A stretch of 64,000 nt of DNA, taken from positions 56,619 to 120,618 of the forward strand of contig NZ_KB905704.1 in assembly GCF_000380985.1 (NCBI RefSeq), read 5' to 3'. This document shows, piece after piece, positions 46,644-55,894 of this stretch; positions within the stretch are counted from its first letter, which is position 1; each line of letters starts with the position of its first letter. The notes beneath the pieces are model-generated. The model saw only the letters and a list, made by a program, of their open reading frames with translations. It was not told the origin of the DNA and searched no databases. This DNA comes from Proteiniphilum acetatigenes DSM 18083. GTDB lineage: Bacteria > Bacteroidota > Bacteroidia > Bacteroidales > Dysgonomonadaceae. Position numbers and translations under genes: made by a program.

Positions 46644-49600
46644 ATGATGAATAATAATTTATTTATGCAAGATATAACTCCCTCATCCGGAGAAGGGCGG
46701 CTGAAGATAAAAAAGGCGCTTATCCTTGGGTCCGGCGCACTTAAGATCGGTGAGGCAGGTGAGTTCGACTACTCCGGTTCGCAGGCACTGAAAGCATTGC
46801 GGGAAGAGGGTGTAGAGACCATCCTGATCAATCCGAATATAGCCACAGTGCAGACTTCGGAAGGATCAGCCGATAAGATATATTTCCTGCCGGTAACGCC
46901 TTATTTTGTAGAGAAGGTAATCGAAAAAGAACGGCCCGATGGTATCCTGCTGGCTTTCGGAGGGCAGACCGCGCTGAACTGTGGTGTACAGTTATATACT
47001 GCAGGTACGCTTGAAAAATATAATGTCGCTGTGCTGGGAACGCCGGTACAGTCGATTATGGATACCGAAGACCGCGATCTGTTCGTGAAAAAACTCGACC
47101 AGATCAACGTGAAAACTATCCAAAGCTATGCTGTCTCTACAACCAAAGATGCTTTACAGGCTGCAAGCCGACTGGGTTATCCCATCATTGTACGTGCCGC
47201 TTATGCGCTTGGGGGATTGGGTTCAGGTTTCTGTAACGATGAAGAAGAACTGAAATCGCTGGCCTCCAAAGCATTCAACTACTCCGACCAACTTCTGGTG
47301 GAGAAATCCCTTAAAGGGTGGAAAGAGGTCGAATATGAAGTGGTGCGTGACCGGTACGATAACTGTATCACCGTCTGTAACATGGAGAACTTCGACCCGC
47401 TCGGCATACATACCGGCGAGAGTATTGTGGTGGCTCCCTCGCAAACGCTGACCAATTCCGAGTATCACAAGTTAAGGGAACTCTCGATCAGGATTGTCCG
47501 TCATATCGGTATCGTGGGAGAATGTAACGTGCAGTACGCTTTCGATCCCGCCTCTGAAGACTACCGGGTGATCGAGGTCAATGCCCGCCTGAGCCGTTCG
47601 TCGGCACTGGCATCCAAGGCGACCGGCTATCCGCTGGCATTCGTCGCGGCCAAACTCGCTTTAGGATATGGCCTGTTCGACCTGAAGAATTCGGTGACCC
47701 GGTCGACCAGTGCCTTCTTTGAACCGGCACTCGATTATATCGTCGTGAAAATACCCCGCTGGGATCTGGGAAAATTCAGCGGAGTTTCCAAAGAGATCGG
47801 TTCCTCGATGAAATCGGTCGGTGAGATCATGGCGATCGGCCGCACCTTTGAAGAAGCCATACAAAAAGGGCTTCGCATGACCGGTTTAGGAATGCATGGC
47901 TTTGTGGAGAACAAGGAACTGAAGATCGACGATATAGACAAAGCGCTCCGGGAGCCGACCGACCAGCGCATCTTCGTCATCAGCAAGGCATTTAGAAAAG
48001 GATATACTATCGACCAGATCCATGACCTGACAAAAATAGACCGCTGGTTCCTGCAGAAACTGTATAATATCGTAAAGACTGCGGAAACATTGGAAAATTA
48101 TACGGACGAATCAATTGATCTTGGAAAAGAAAATAATCCCGGGTTCGATGAGATACTGAAAACAGCCAAACAACAGGGATTTTCCGATTTTCAGGTGGCA
48201 CGGGCTATCCGGAAGGAAAAAATGAAAGAAGATGATTTCATTCAAATACGTGAATACCGGAAAAAACTGGGTATCCTGCCATTTGTGAAACAGATAGATA
48301 CACTTGCCGCGGAATATCCCGCCCAGACCAATTACCTCTATCTCACTTATAACGGATCGGAAAATGATGTACATTATCTGGGGGATCACCGCTCGGTCAT
48401 CGTGCTTGGGTCGGGTGCTTATCGTATCGGCTCATCGGTGGAATTCGACTGGTGCTCGGTCAATGCGTTGAACACAGTCCGTAAGGAAGGGTTCCGCTCT
48501 GTGATGATCAACTACAATCCCGAAACGGTGTCGACCGATTATGATATGTGTGACCGGCTTTACTTTGATGAGTTGTCGTACGAACGGGTAATGGATATCA
48601 TCGAACTGGAGAATCCGCATGGTGTCATCCTCTCCGTGGGAGGACAGATCCCCAATAACCTGGCAGTAAGGTTGGATCAGTCGGGTGTGAATATTCTGGG
48701 TACAGGTGCCAAAAGTATCGACAATGCAGAAGACCGGCACAAGTTCTCTTCCATGCTCGACCGGTTGGGTATCGACCAGCCGCGCTGGAAAGAGCTCACC
48801 ACCCTCAGTGATATCCATCAATTTGCCGAAGAAGTGGGATTCCCGCTGCTGGTACGCCCTTCCTATGTCCTTTCGGGAGCAGCCATGAATGTTTGTTCCA
48901 ACGAAAAGGAACTGGAACATTTCCTTACGCTGGCAACTGAAGTATCGGCCAAATACCCGGTGGTAGTATCGGAATTTGTCGAAAATGCCAAGGAGATAGA
49001 GATGGATGCGGTAGCATGCAACGGCGAACTGATCGTCTATGCCATCTCCGAACATGTGGAATTTGCAGGTGTACACTCCGGCGATGCCACCATTCAGTTC
49101 CCGCCGCAGAAAATTTATGTGCAAACGGTAAGGAGAATTAAACAGATCACGCGGGAGATTGCACGAGCCCTGCAAATTACCGGACCGTTCAATATTCAGT
49201 TTCTGGCCAAGGATAACGCTATCAAGGTGATCGAGTGTAACCTGAGGGCGTCAAGATCATTTCCATTTGTATCCAAGGTGTTGAAAATTAACTTTATAGA
49301 ACTCGCAACGAAAGTGATGCTTGATATTCCGGTGGAGAAACCGGAAAAATCGGCGTTCGAACTCGATTATGTGGGTATAAAAGCACCTCAGTTCTCTTTT
49401 ACCCGGCTACAGAAAGCTGACCCCGTATTGGGAGTAGATATGGCTTCCACGGGAGAAGTAGGAGCTATCGGAACCCATTTTGATGATGCGTTACTTACTT
49501 CTATGCTGGCAGTAGGCTACCGTATTCCGCAGAAAAATATCATGGTTTCTTCAGGAGGATCCCGCTCGAAAGTCGACTTGCTGGATGCCTGCCGTCTTTT

Positions 49601-49937
49601 GCAACAACACGGTTACAACCTGTATGCTACCGGTGGGACGCAGAAATTCCTGGAGGAGAACGGTGTCAAAAGTCATTATGTGGCCTGGCCCGATGAGAAA
49701 GGAGCGGAACTGAAGGTGGATGAGATGATTGCCGAAAGGAAATTCGATCTGATCATCAATATTCCTAAAAACCTTACCGAGAGGGAGTTGACAAACGGAT
49801 ATAAGATCCGTCGCGGAGCCATAGATTACAATATCCCGCTTATTACTAATGCCCGCCTGGCAAGTGCCTTTATCAAAGCCTTCTGTAGAATATCGCAGGA
49901 TAAAATAGAAATCAAACATTGGGGAGAGTATAATTAA
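46644..49937 (+). CDS. carB: Carbamoyl-phosphate synthase large subunit, copy 1
   Basis: 1097 residues, with a 24-residue N-terminal extension compared with E. coli CarB. The carboxyphosphate half has ALILGSGALKIGEAGEFDYS and an ATP-grasp domain with VIEVNARLSRSSALASKATG. The carbamoyl-phosphate half begins at VIVLGSGAYRIGSSVEFDW and has VIECNLRASRSFPFVSKVL, more like animal CAD than E. coli (EVNPRAARTVPF). The C-terminal MGS-like regulatory domain contains LYATGGTQKFLEENG. It makes carbamoyl phosphate for pyrimidine and arginine synthesis. Internal ATGs at 46647 and 46665 are alternative starts. Confidence 0.97.
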   Translation: MMNNNLFMQDITPSSGEGRLKIKKALILGSGALKIGEAGEFDYSGSQALKALREEGVETILINPNIATVQTSEGSADKIYFLPVTPYFVEKVIEKERPDGILLAFGGQTALNCGVQLYTAGTLEKYNVAVLGTPVQSIMDTEDRDLFVKKLDQINVKTIQSYAVSTTKDALQAASRLGYPIIVRAAYALGGLGSGFCNDEEELKSLASKAFNYSDQLLVEKSLKGWKEVEYEVVRDRYDNCITVCNMENFDPLGIHTGESIVVAPSQTLTNSEYHKLRELSIRIVRHIGIVGECNVQYAFDPASEDYRVIEVNARLSRSSALASKATGYPLAFVAAKLALGYGLFDLKNSVTRSTSAFFEPALDYIVVKIPRWDLGKFSGVSKEIGSSMKSVGEIMAIGRTFEEAIQKGLRMTGLGMHGFVENKELKIDDIDKALREPTDQRIFVISKAFRKGYTIDQIHDLTKIDRWFLQKLYNIVKTAETLENYTDESIDLGKENNPGFDEILKTAKQQGFSDFQVARAIRKEKMKEDDFIQIREYRKKLGILPFVKQIDTLAAEYPAQTNYLYLTYNGSENDVHYLGDHRSVIVLGSGAYRIGSSVEFDWCSVNALNTVRKEGFRSVMINYNPETVSTDYDMCDRLYFDELSYERVMDIIELENPHGVILSVGGQIPNNLAVRLDQSGVNILGTGAKSIDNAEDRHKFSSMLDRLGIDQPRWKELTTLSDIHQFAEEVGFPLLVRPSYVLSGAAMNVCSNEKELEHFLTLATEVSAKYPVVVSEFVENAKEIEMDAVACNGELIVYAISEHVEFAGVHSGDATIQFPPQKIYVQTVRRIKQITREIARALQITGPFNIQFLAKDNAIKVIECNLRASRSFPFVSKVLKINFIELATKVMLDIPVEKPEKSAFELDYVGIKAPQFSFTRLQKADPVLGVDMASTGEVGAIGTHFDDALLTSMLAVGYRIPQKNIMVSSGGSRSKVDLLDACRLLQQHGYNLYATGGTQKFLEENGVKSHYVAWPDEKGAELKVDEMIAERKFDLIINIPKNLTERELTNGYKIRRGAIDYNIPLITNARLASAFIKAFCRISQDKIEIKHWGEYN

Positions 49938-50010
49938 TTGACAATTGACAATTGATAATTGACAATGAATGTGTAAATTCGCTTTTAGTAAACTCAAATG
50001 AACCACTCAT

Positions 50011-50150
50011 TACATCAATCTCCATCAATCTCCATCAATCTAATTCAATCTGATTCAATCTGGTTCAATCTGATTCAATCTGGTTCAATCTGGTTCAATC
50101 TGATTCAATCTGGTTCAATCTGGTTCAATCTGATTCAATCTGATTCAATC
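50011..50150 (+). repeat. Fourteen tandem 10-bp repeats between the two carB genes
   Basis: Units of TGRTTCAATC run in perfect 10-bp register: three diverged units (TACATCAATC, TCCATCAATC twice), one TAATTCAATC, then ten alternating TGATTCAATC and TGGTTCAATC. The array ends 23 bp before the second carB start. Ten base pairs is about one helical turn, so all units face the same side of the DNA. Confidence 0.95.
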
Positions 50151-50173
50151 AAAAAAATCATATAATTCAATTC

Positions 50174-53100
50174 ATGGACAAATCAATTAAAAAAGTTATT
50201 TTATTGGGTTCCGGCGCCCTGAAGATCGGACAAGCGGGAGAATTTGATTATTCCGGTTCGCAGGCTTTGAAAGCAATGCGTGAAGAGGGAATAGAAACAG
50301 TGTTGATCAATCCGAATATTGCTACCATCCAGACGTCGGAAGGTGTGGCTGACAGGGTTTACTTCCTGCCAATTACTCCCTATTTCGTAGAGAAGGTAAT
50401 CCGGAAAGAGCAACCGGATGGTATCCTCCTGGCTTTTGGCGGGCAGACGGCGCTGAACTGTGGCGCCGAGCTATACCAAAGCGGAATACTCGATAAATAT
50501 GGCGTACGTGTATTGGGAACGTCGGTAGAGGCGATCATGATCACGGAGGACAGGGATTTGTTTGTGAAGAAATTGAATGAGATCGATGCCAAAACACCTG
50601 CATCGCGGGCAGTGGAAAGTCTGGAAGACGCGCTGGCGACAGCCCGGGAGATGGGATTTCCTATTATGGTGCGTTCGGCATATGCATTAGGCGGACAAGG
50701 TTCGGGTATCTGCACGAATCAGGAGGAGTTTGTAGAGCTGTGCAAGAGTGCCCTCTCTTTCTCTAACCAGATACTGGTAGAGGAAAGCCTGAAAGGGTGG
50801 AAAGAGATTGAGTTTGAAGTGATCCGCGACAAGAACGACCACTGCTTCACGGTCGTACCGATGGAAAACTTCGACCCGCTGGGTATCCATACCGGTGAAA
50901 GCATTGTAGTGGCGCCCATCATCACACTCAGCAAAGAGCAGATTGCCATGCTCGAAGATATCGCACAGCGTGTGGTACGCCATATCGGCATCGTGGGAGA
51001 ATGCAATATCCAGTATGCTTTCAATGCGGAGACCAACGATTACCGTATTATCGAGATCAATGCCCGTCTGAGCCGCTCATCTGCCCTCGCTTCCAAAGCA
51101 TCGGGATATCCCCTGGCTTTTGTGGCGGCAAAACTGGCGTTGGGGTATACGCTCGACCAGATAGGGGAGATGGGAACGCCCAACTCCGCCTATGTAGCTC
51201 CAAAGGTAGACTATATGATCGTGAAGATCCCTCGTTGGGACCTCAATAAATTCTACGGCGTCAGCCACGAGATCGGCTCCTCCATGAAATCGGTCGGTGA
51301 GATCATGTCCATCGGACAATCGTTCGAAGAGATCATCCAAAAGGGATTACGTATGATCGGGCAGGGGATGCACGGCTTTGTTGGAAATCGGGAAATGACT
51401 TTCGACAATGTGGAAGAGGCACTTTCAAAACCGACCGATATGCGTATTTTCGCTATTGCCGATGCTTTTGAAAAAGGATATTCGGTCGAACAGATTGAAG
51501 AATTGACTAAAATCGATCTATGGTTCCTGGAGAGACTGGAAAATATTTATAATTATTCAAAAGTCCTTGAGACCTATAATAAGATTGAAGATTTGCCGGA
51601 AGATGTACTCAAAAAAGCAAAACGCCTTGGTTTCTCCGATTTCCAGATCGCAAGGTTTGTAGAAGATCCGCAGGGTACGTTAGAAGAAGATCTGATCAGG
51701 GTACGCAACCACAGGAAAGCGCTGCAGGTAATGCCGTTAGTTCGTCGTATCAATACGGTTGCCTCCGAAAATCCTGATAAGACCAATTATTTATATTTTA
51801 CGTATGATTCAGATAAAGCTTTTACACCCGGTAAAAGTGAAAAAGAGTCCGTCATTGTGCTGGGGTCCGGTGCTTACCGCATCGGCTCGTCGGTGGAGTT
51901 CGACTGGTGCTCGGTCAACGCCGTGCAGACTGCCCGCGAACTGGGCTATGAATCGGTAATGATCAACTATAATCCCGAGACGGTATCGACCGATTACGAT
52001 ATGTGTGACCGGCTCTATTTCGATGAATTGTCGTTCGAGCGTGTACTTGACGTGATCGATATAGAAAATCCAAAAGGGGTGATCGTTTCGGTAGGGGGAC
52101 AGATCCCCAACAACCTCGCCATGAAGTTGTACCGGCAGAATGTATCCATCCTGGGTACCTCTCCTTTGTCGATCGACCGGGCTGAGAACCGCCATAAGTT
52201 CTCTGCCATGCTCGACGAGTTGGGAATCGACCAACCCCGCTGGAAAGAGATGACCAGCTTTGAAGAGATCGATGCTTTTATCGACGAAGTGGGCTTCCCC
52301 GTATTGATCCGTCCTTCTTATGTGCTTTCGGGGGCTGCCATGAACGTTTGTTACGATAAGGAACAGATGCATGCTTTCCTGAAAATGGCGGCCAATGTAT
52401 CGAAAGAGTATCCCGTAGTAGTCTCTTCCTTCCTACAGAATGCCAAGGAGATTGAATTCGATGCGGTAGCCCGTGAGGGTGAAGTGATGGAATATGCCAT
52501 TTCGGAACATGTAGAGTTTGCCGGTGTCCATTCGGGCGATGCCACTCTGGTATTCCCCGCGCAGAAGATCTATTTCGAGACCATGCGCCGAGTGAAGAAA
52601 ATATCCAAGCGAATCGCGAAGGAATTGAATATCAGCGGGCCGTTCAACATCCAGTATCTTGCCAAGAATAACGAGATCAAGGTGATTGAGTGTAACCTGC
52701 GGGCATCCCGCTCTTTCCCCTTTGTCTCCAAAGTGTTGAAACACAATTTTATTGATACCGCTACCCGCATCATGCTGGGTGCGCCTTTCAGCAAACCCGA
52801 CAGCTCGGTGTTCGACCTGGAATATATCGGAGTAAAAGCGTCGCAGTTCTCTTTCTCCCGTTTGCAGAATACTGATCCGGTCCTGGGAGTGGATATGTCC
52901 TCCACCGGTGAGGTGGGATGTATCGGGGAAGATTTCTCGGATGCGATCCTCAAGTCGATGCTCTCGGTAGGATACAAAATACCCAAAAAAGGTATCCTGA
53001 TCTCTTCGGGAGAGATGAAGTCGAAAGTCGACCTGCTGGAAGCATGCAAGCTGCTGGGTGAGAAAGGCTATGATCTCTATGCCAGCCACGGTACGCAAAA

Positions 53101-53386
53101 ATTTCTGGAAGAAAACGGAATTAAAGCGACCGATGTGAACTGGCCGGACGAGAATGGGGAAAACAATATCAGGCAGATGATCGTTGACAAGCGGTTCGAC
53201 CTGATCATCAATATTCCCAAAAACGTCACGAAACGGGAGCTTACCAACGGATATATCATTCGTCGTGGTGCGGTCGATTTTAATATCCCGCTCATCACCA
53301 ATGCCCGACTTGCCAGCGCTTTTATCACGGCCTTCTGCAATTTGGATCAGGAAGATCTCGAGATCAAGAGTTGGAACGAGTATTAA
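50174..53386 (+). CDS. carB: Carbamoyl-phosphate synthase large subunit, copy 2
   Basis: 1070 residues, the standard length. It is colinear with copy 1 throughout and shares long identical blocks, including LSRSSALASKA, GAYRIGSSVEFDWCSVNA and ECNLRASRSFPFVSKVLK, so both catalytic halves look intact. Differences concentrate in the linker at about 480-560 and in the C-terminal MGS-like regulatory domain, where copy 2 has LYASHGTQKF (copy 1 LYATGGTQKF) and different downstream residues. The two may therefore respond to different effectors, such as UMP and ornithine/arginine (inference). It is followed by a terminator. Confidence 0.97.
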   Translation: MDKSIKKVILLGSGALKIGQAGEFDYSGSQALKAMREEGIETVLINPNIATIQTSEGVADRVYFLPITPYFVEKVIRKEQPDGILLAFGGQTALNCGAELYQSGILDKYGVRVLGTSVEAIMITEDRDLFVKKLNEIDAKTPASRAVESLEDALATAREMGFPIMVRSAYALGGQGSGICTNQEEFVELCKSALSFSNQILVEESLKGWKEIEFEVIRDKNDHCFTVVPMENFDPLGIHTGESIVVAPIITLSKEQIAMLEDIAQRVVRHIGIVGECNIQYAFNAETNDYRIIEINARLSRSSALASKASGYPLAFVAAKLALGYTLDQIGEMGTPNSAYVAPKVDYMIVKIPRWDLNKFYGVSHEIGSSMKSVGEIMSIGQSFEEIIQKGLRMIGQGMHGFVGNREMTFDNVEEALSKPTDMRIFAIADAFEKGYSVEQIEELTKIDLWFLERLENIYNYSKVLETYNKIEDLPEDVLKKAKRLGFSDFQIARFVEDPQGTLEEDLIRVRNHRKALQVMPLVRRINTVASENPDKTNYLYFTYDSDKAFTPGKSEKESVIVLGSGAYRIGSSVEFDWCSVNAVQTARELGYESVMINYNPETVSTDYDMCDRLYFDELSFERVLDVIDIENPKGVIVSVGGQIPNNLAMKLYRQNVSILGTSPLSIDRAENRHKFSAMLDELGIDQPRWKEMTSFEEIDAFIDEVGFPVLIRPSYVLSGAAMNVCYDKEQMHAFLKMAANVSKEYPVVVSSFLQNAKEIEFDAVAREGEVMEYAISEHVEFAGVHSGDATLVFPAQKIYFETMRRVKKISKRIAKELNISGPFNIQYLAKNNEIKVIECNLRASRSFPFVSKVLKHNFIDTATRIMLGAPFSKPDSSVFDLEYIGVKASQFSFSRLQNTDPVLGVDMSSTGEVGCIGEDFSDAILKSMLSVGYKIPKKGILISSGEMKSKVDLLEACKLLGEKGYDLYASHGTQKFLEENGIKATDVNWPDENGENNIRQMIVDKRFDLIINIPKNVTKRELTNGYIIRRGAVDFNIPLITNARLASAFITAFCNLDQEDLEIKSWNEY

Positions 53387-53403
53387 AGAACCGTAAAAAG
53401 ACA

Positions 53404-53447
53404 GACACGAGAACCGGGATTATAATGCCTTGGTTCACGTGTCTTTT
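53404..53447. terminator. Terminator between carB copy 2 and the acyl-CoA synthetase gene
   Basis: GACACGAGAACC (53404-53415) pairs with GGTTCACGTGTC (53432-53443), with a single A-A mismatch, and TTTT follows. The genes are convergent. Confidence 0.85.
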
Positions 53448-53507
53448 ATCTAAAAGCTATGACTCCAAAAATCTTGAATCTTGAATTTGGAATCTTGAAT
53501 TCTAAAT

Positions 53508-55175
53508 CTAAACATATTTGAATCGCCGGATACTTCGTTTGGGCGTTTTTTCAAATTCTTCCTCCTGAAGACGGAAAGAGGTAATCTTGCTGTATGAAGG
53601 CAATTGATTGTTCACCTCTGTAATCACCTGTTGGAACAGGGTGTTCATATCCTGGTCTGTCAATCCATTTTCCTTCAAGGCATCTTTGTCGGGCACGATC
53701 AGGGCGGTGATCTTTTGATCTTCACTGATAGCCAGTGATTCGCCTACAAACGGAGAACTGTTGATCTTCTCTTCAATCTCTTCGGGATAGATATTCTGTC
53801 CGGAAGGACCCAGTATCATATTTTTATTTCGTCCTCTGATAAAGATGAAATCGTCATTGTCCATAGTTCCCAAATCTCCGGTTTTTAACCAGCCATCCTC
53901 TGTGAATACCTGTTTGGTGGCCTCTTCGTTTTTATAGTATCCCAGCATCAGGTTGCTGCCCCGGGTAAGGATTTCACCTACGATATTTTGCGGATCATCC
54001 GAATATATCTTCACCTCCATCCTGTCTACCACCCTTCCACAGGAACGCTCTTTGTATTTAGTCCAGTAGGCGTAGGAGATTAGCGGACCACATTCGGTCA
54101 TCCCATATCCCACAGTGTAAGGGAATCTGATTTTTCTTAAGAACTTTTCCACGTCGGGATTGAGCGCTGCGCCGCCAATCACCACTTCTACCAGTTCTCC
54201 GCCGAAGAACCCGATCATCGAGCCCCGTACCTTACTATAAACAACACTGTTCAGCAGAGGTATTTTGATAAGGGTCTTTGTCGCTCCCTGCTGTAGTTTC
54301 GGGAGTACATTCCGGTTGACGATCTTTTCTATGATAAGAGGGACGGCCAGTACCAGTTTGGGTTTTACTTTGGAAAACATTTCAATTAATACTTGCGGCG
54401 AAGGAGTTTTTCCCAGGAAATGGATATGGCACCCCATCGAGATGGAGTTGAGTATCTCGAAAGCGAGGCCGTAAGCATGCGCCATCGGCAGCATACAGAC
54501 AATATTGTCGCCCGAGTGGATGAACCAGAGGTTATCGTTGGCAAATTTGGTATTCGACCACAGGCTTCTGTAAGGTAACATCACCCCCTTGGGGCTACTG
54601 GTGGTACCGGAGGTATAATTGATCACAGCCAGTTCTTCCGGCTTGTCAGTGCGGAAAACAATATCGTTCACAAAAAAGCCTTTTTCATATTTTTTCACGA
54701 AATAGGCCGGAGCATCTGCGTCGAACTGCTTTAACCTGTCTGAAGTCGATTTCAGCAACAAAAAGTTTTCGAGGGAAAAAACGGTTTCCACTTTCGGTAT
54801 GGTTTCCTCATCAATTTCGTTCCAAATGCTGTCGTCCACGAATAACATCTTTGAATCGGAATGATCCACGATAAACTGTACGCTGGCCTTGTCGAACTCG
54901 TGAAGGATACTTATCGCCACGGCACCATAAGAGAGTGTGGCAAAAAAGGAGATCGCCCATCTTGCAGAGTTTTTACCGCATATGGAGATTTTATCCCCAC
55001 GCTGAATACCGGCAGCCTTAAAATAGTCATGTAACCGGTCAATCTCACAGGCAAAATCCTTGTAATAGAAAGTCTTACCCTGGAAGTCGGTCATGGCCGG
55101 CATTTCCCAGTGATTGCGAATACTTTGTTCAATCAAGCCCAGAAAGGTGTTTTGATTCATCTTTTCAATATTCAA
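53508..55175 (-). CDS. AMP-dependent acyl-CoA synthetase/ligase
   Basis: 555 residues. ANL-superfamily motifs: the P-loop VINYTSGTTSSPKGVMLPYR, then VGYGMTECGPLISYAY, WLKTGDLGTMDNDDFIFIRG and the C-terminal GRNKNMILGPSGQNIYPEEI; the catalytic Lys is in the tail (FEKTPKRSIRRFKY). It activates a fatty or other carboxylic acid to its AMP ester and CoA thioester. Chain length cannot be read from sequence. It is monocistronic and divergent from the DoxX operon. Confidence 0.93.
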   Translation of the reverse strand: MNIEKMNQNTFLGLIEQSIRNHWEMPAMTDFQGKTFYYKDFACEIDRLHDYFKAAGIQRGDKISICGKNSARWAISFFATLSYGAVAISILHEFDKASVQFIVDHSDSKMLFVDDSIWNEIDEETIPKVETVFSLENFLLLKSTSDRLKQFDADAPAYFVKKYEKGFFVNDIVFRTDKPEELAVINYTSGTTSSPKGVMLPYRSLWSNTKFANDNLWFIHSGDNIVCMLPMAHAYGLAFEILNSISMGCHIHFLGKTPSPQVLIEMFSKVKPKLVLAVPLIIEKIVNRNVLPKLQQGATKTLIKIPLLNSVVYSKVRGSMIGFFGGELVEVVIGGAALNPDVEKFLRKIRFPYTVGYGMTECGPLISYAYWTKYKERSCGRVVDRMEVKIYSDDPQNIVGEILTRGSNLMLGYYKNEEATKQVFTEDGWLKTGDLGTMDNDDFIFIRGRNKNMILGPSGQNIYPEEIEEKINSSPFVGESLAISEDQKITALIVPDKDALKENGLTDQDMNTLFQQVITEVNNQLPSYSKITSFRLQEEEFEKTPKRSIRRFKYV

Positions 55176-55402
55176 TAAATTAACATTCAGAGTTTTTATA
55201 TTTTTAGAAACAATCGGTTAAACGATTTGTTTGTTTATATCTGTTACAAATGTCGGAATTTTTTCTTTCTTAGAAATAAAATATCTAATTTTACTCAATT
55301 ACTGTAATAAAATTTCATTTTCAAAAATATTTGTTTTACTTTTACAGATGCATTTTACACCTGAATTATGGAATGAGGTGAAAATTTTTAGTCAGATAAG
55401 AG

Positions 55403-55882
55403 ATGCAATCAATACATTATAGCAAATTACAACGATACGCGCTGTTTATTTTACGTGTTCTGATAGGATGGTATTTTTTATATGAGGGTTTGGCAAAGGT
55501 ATTTACCCCGAACTGGTCGGCATTTGGCTACCTGATGGATTCAAAAGGTATGTTTGCGTCGTTTTTCGTGCGGCTTGCAGAAAATCCGGCATCGCTTGAA
55601 GTCGTCAATTTTATCAATATCTGGGGATTGACAATCGTTGGCTTGATGTTGGTTTTAGGGCTTTTTACGAATATCGGCTATATAGGAGCCATGATCTTTT
55701 TGCTGCTCTACTACCTCTCACACCCTCCTTTATTATTTGCAGAATATATTCTGCCCGCAGAAGGATCTTATCTATGGGTTGATAAGAATCTGATTTTATT
55801 GGTGACAGTAGCAGTATTGATGTTGTTTCCGGCCTCCAGGGCTATTAGTTTTGACAGCTTACTATTTCGTAAAAGTAGGTAG
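55403..55882 (+). CDS. DoxX-family membrane protein
   Basis: 159 residues with four hydrophobic helices (about 12-30, 66-86, 90-110, 128-146). LRVLIGWYFLYEGLAKVF near the N terminus is the DoxX signature. Some DoxX proteins are subunits of quinone-linked oxidoreductases. It is first in a plus-strand operon with two Gfo/Idh/MocA oxidoreductases, a DUF1080 protein and a TIM-barrel protein, and may pass electrons from them to quinone (inference). Confidence 0.88.
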   Translation: MQSIHYSKLQRYALFILRVLIGWYFLYEGLAKVFTPNWSAFGYLMDSKGMFASFFVRLAENPASLEVVNFINIWGLTIVGLMLVLGLFTNIGYIGAMIFLLLYYLSHPPLLFAEYILPAEGSYLWVDKNLILLVTVAVLMLFPASRAISFDSLLFRKSR

Positions 55883-55894
55883 ATTATTATTTTT

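Noticed and set aside
48432..49175. Long antisense open frame within carB copy 1 (also 45573-46415 opposite carA and 18236-18865 opposite dxs)
   Set aside because: These mirror the codon pattern of strongly conserved genes on the other strand and have no recognisable protein features.
50011..50150. CRISPR-like array
   Set aside because: Units are 10 bp without unique spacers and no cas genes are near; it is a simple tandem repeat.
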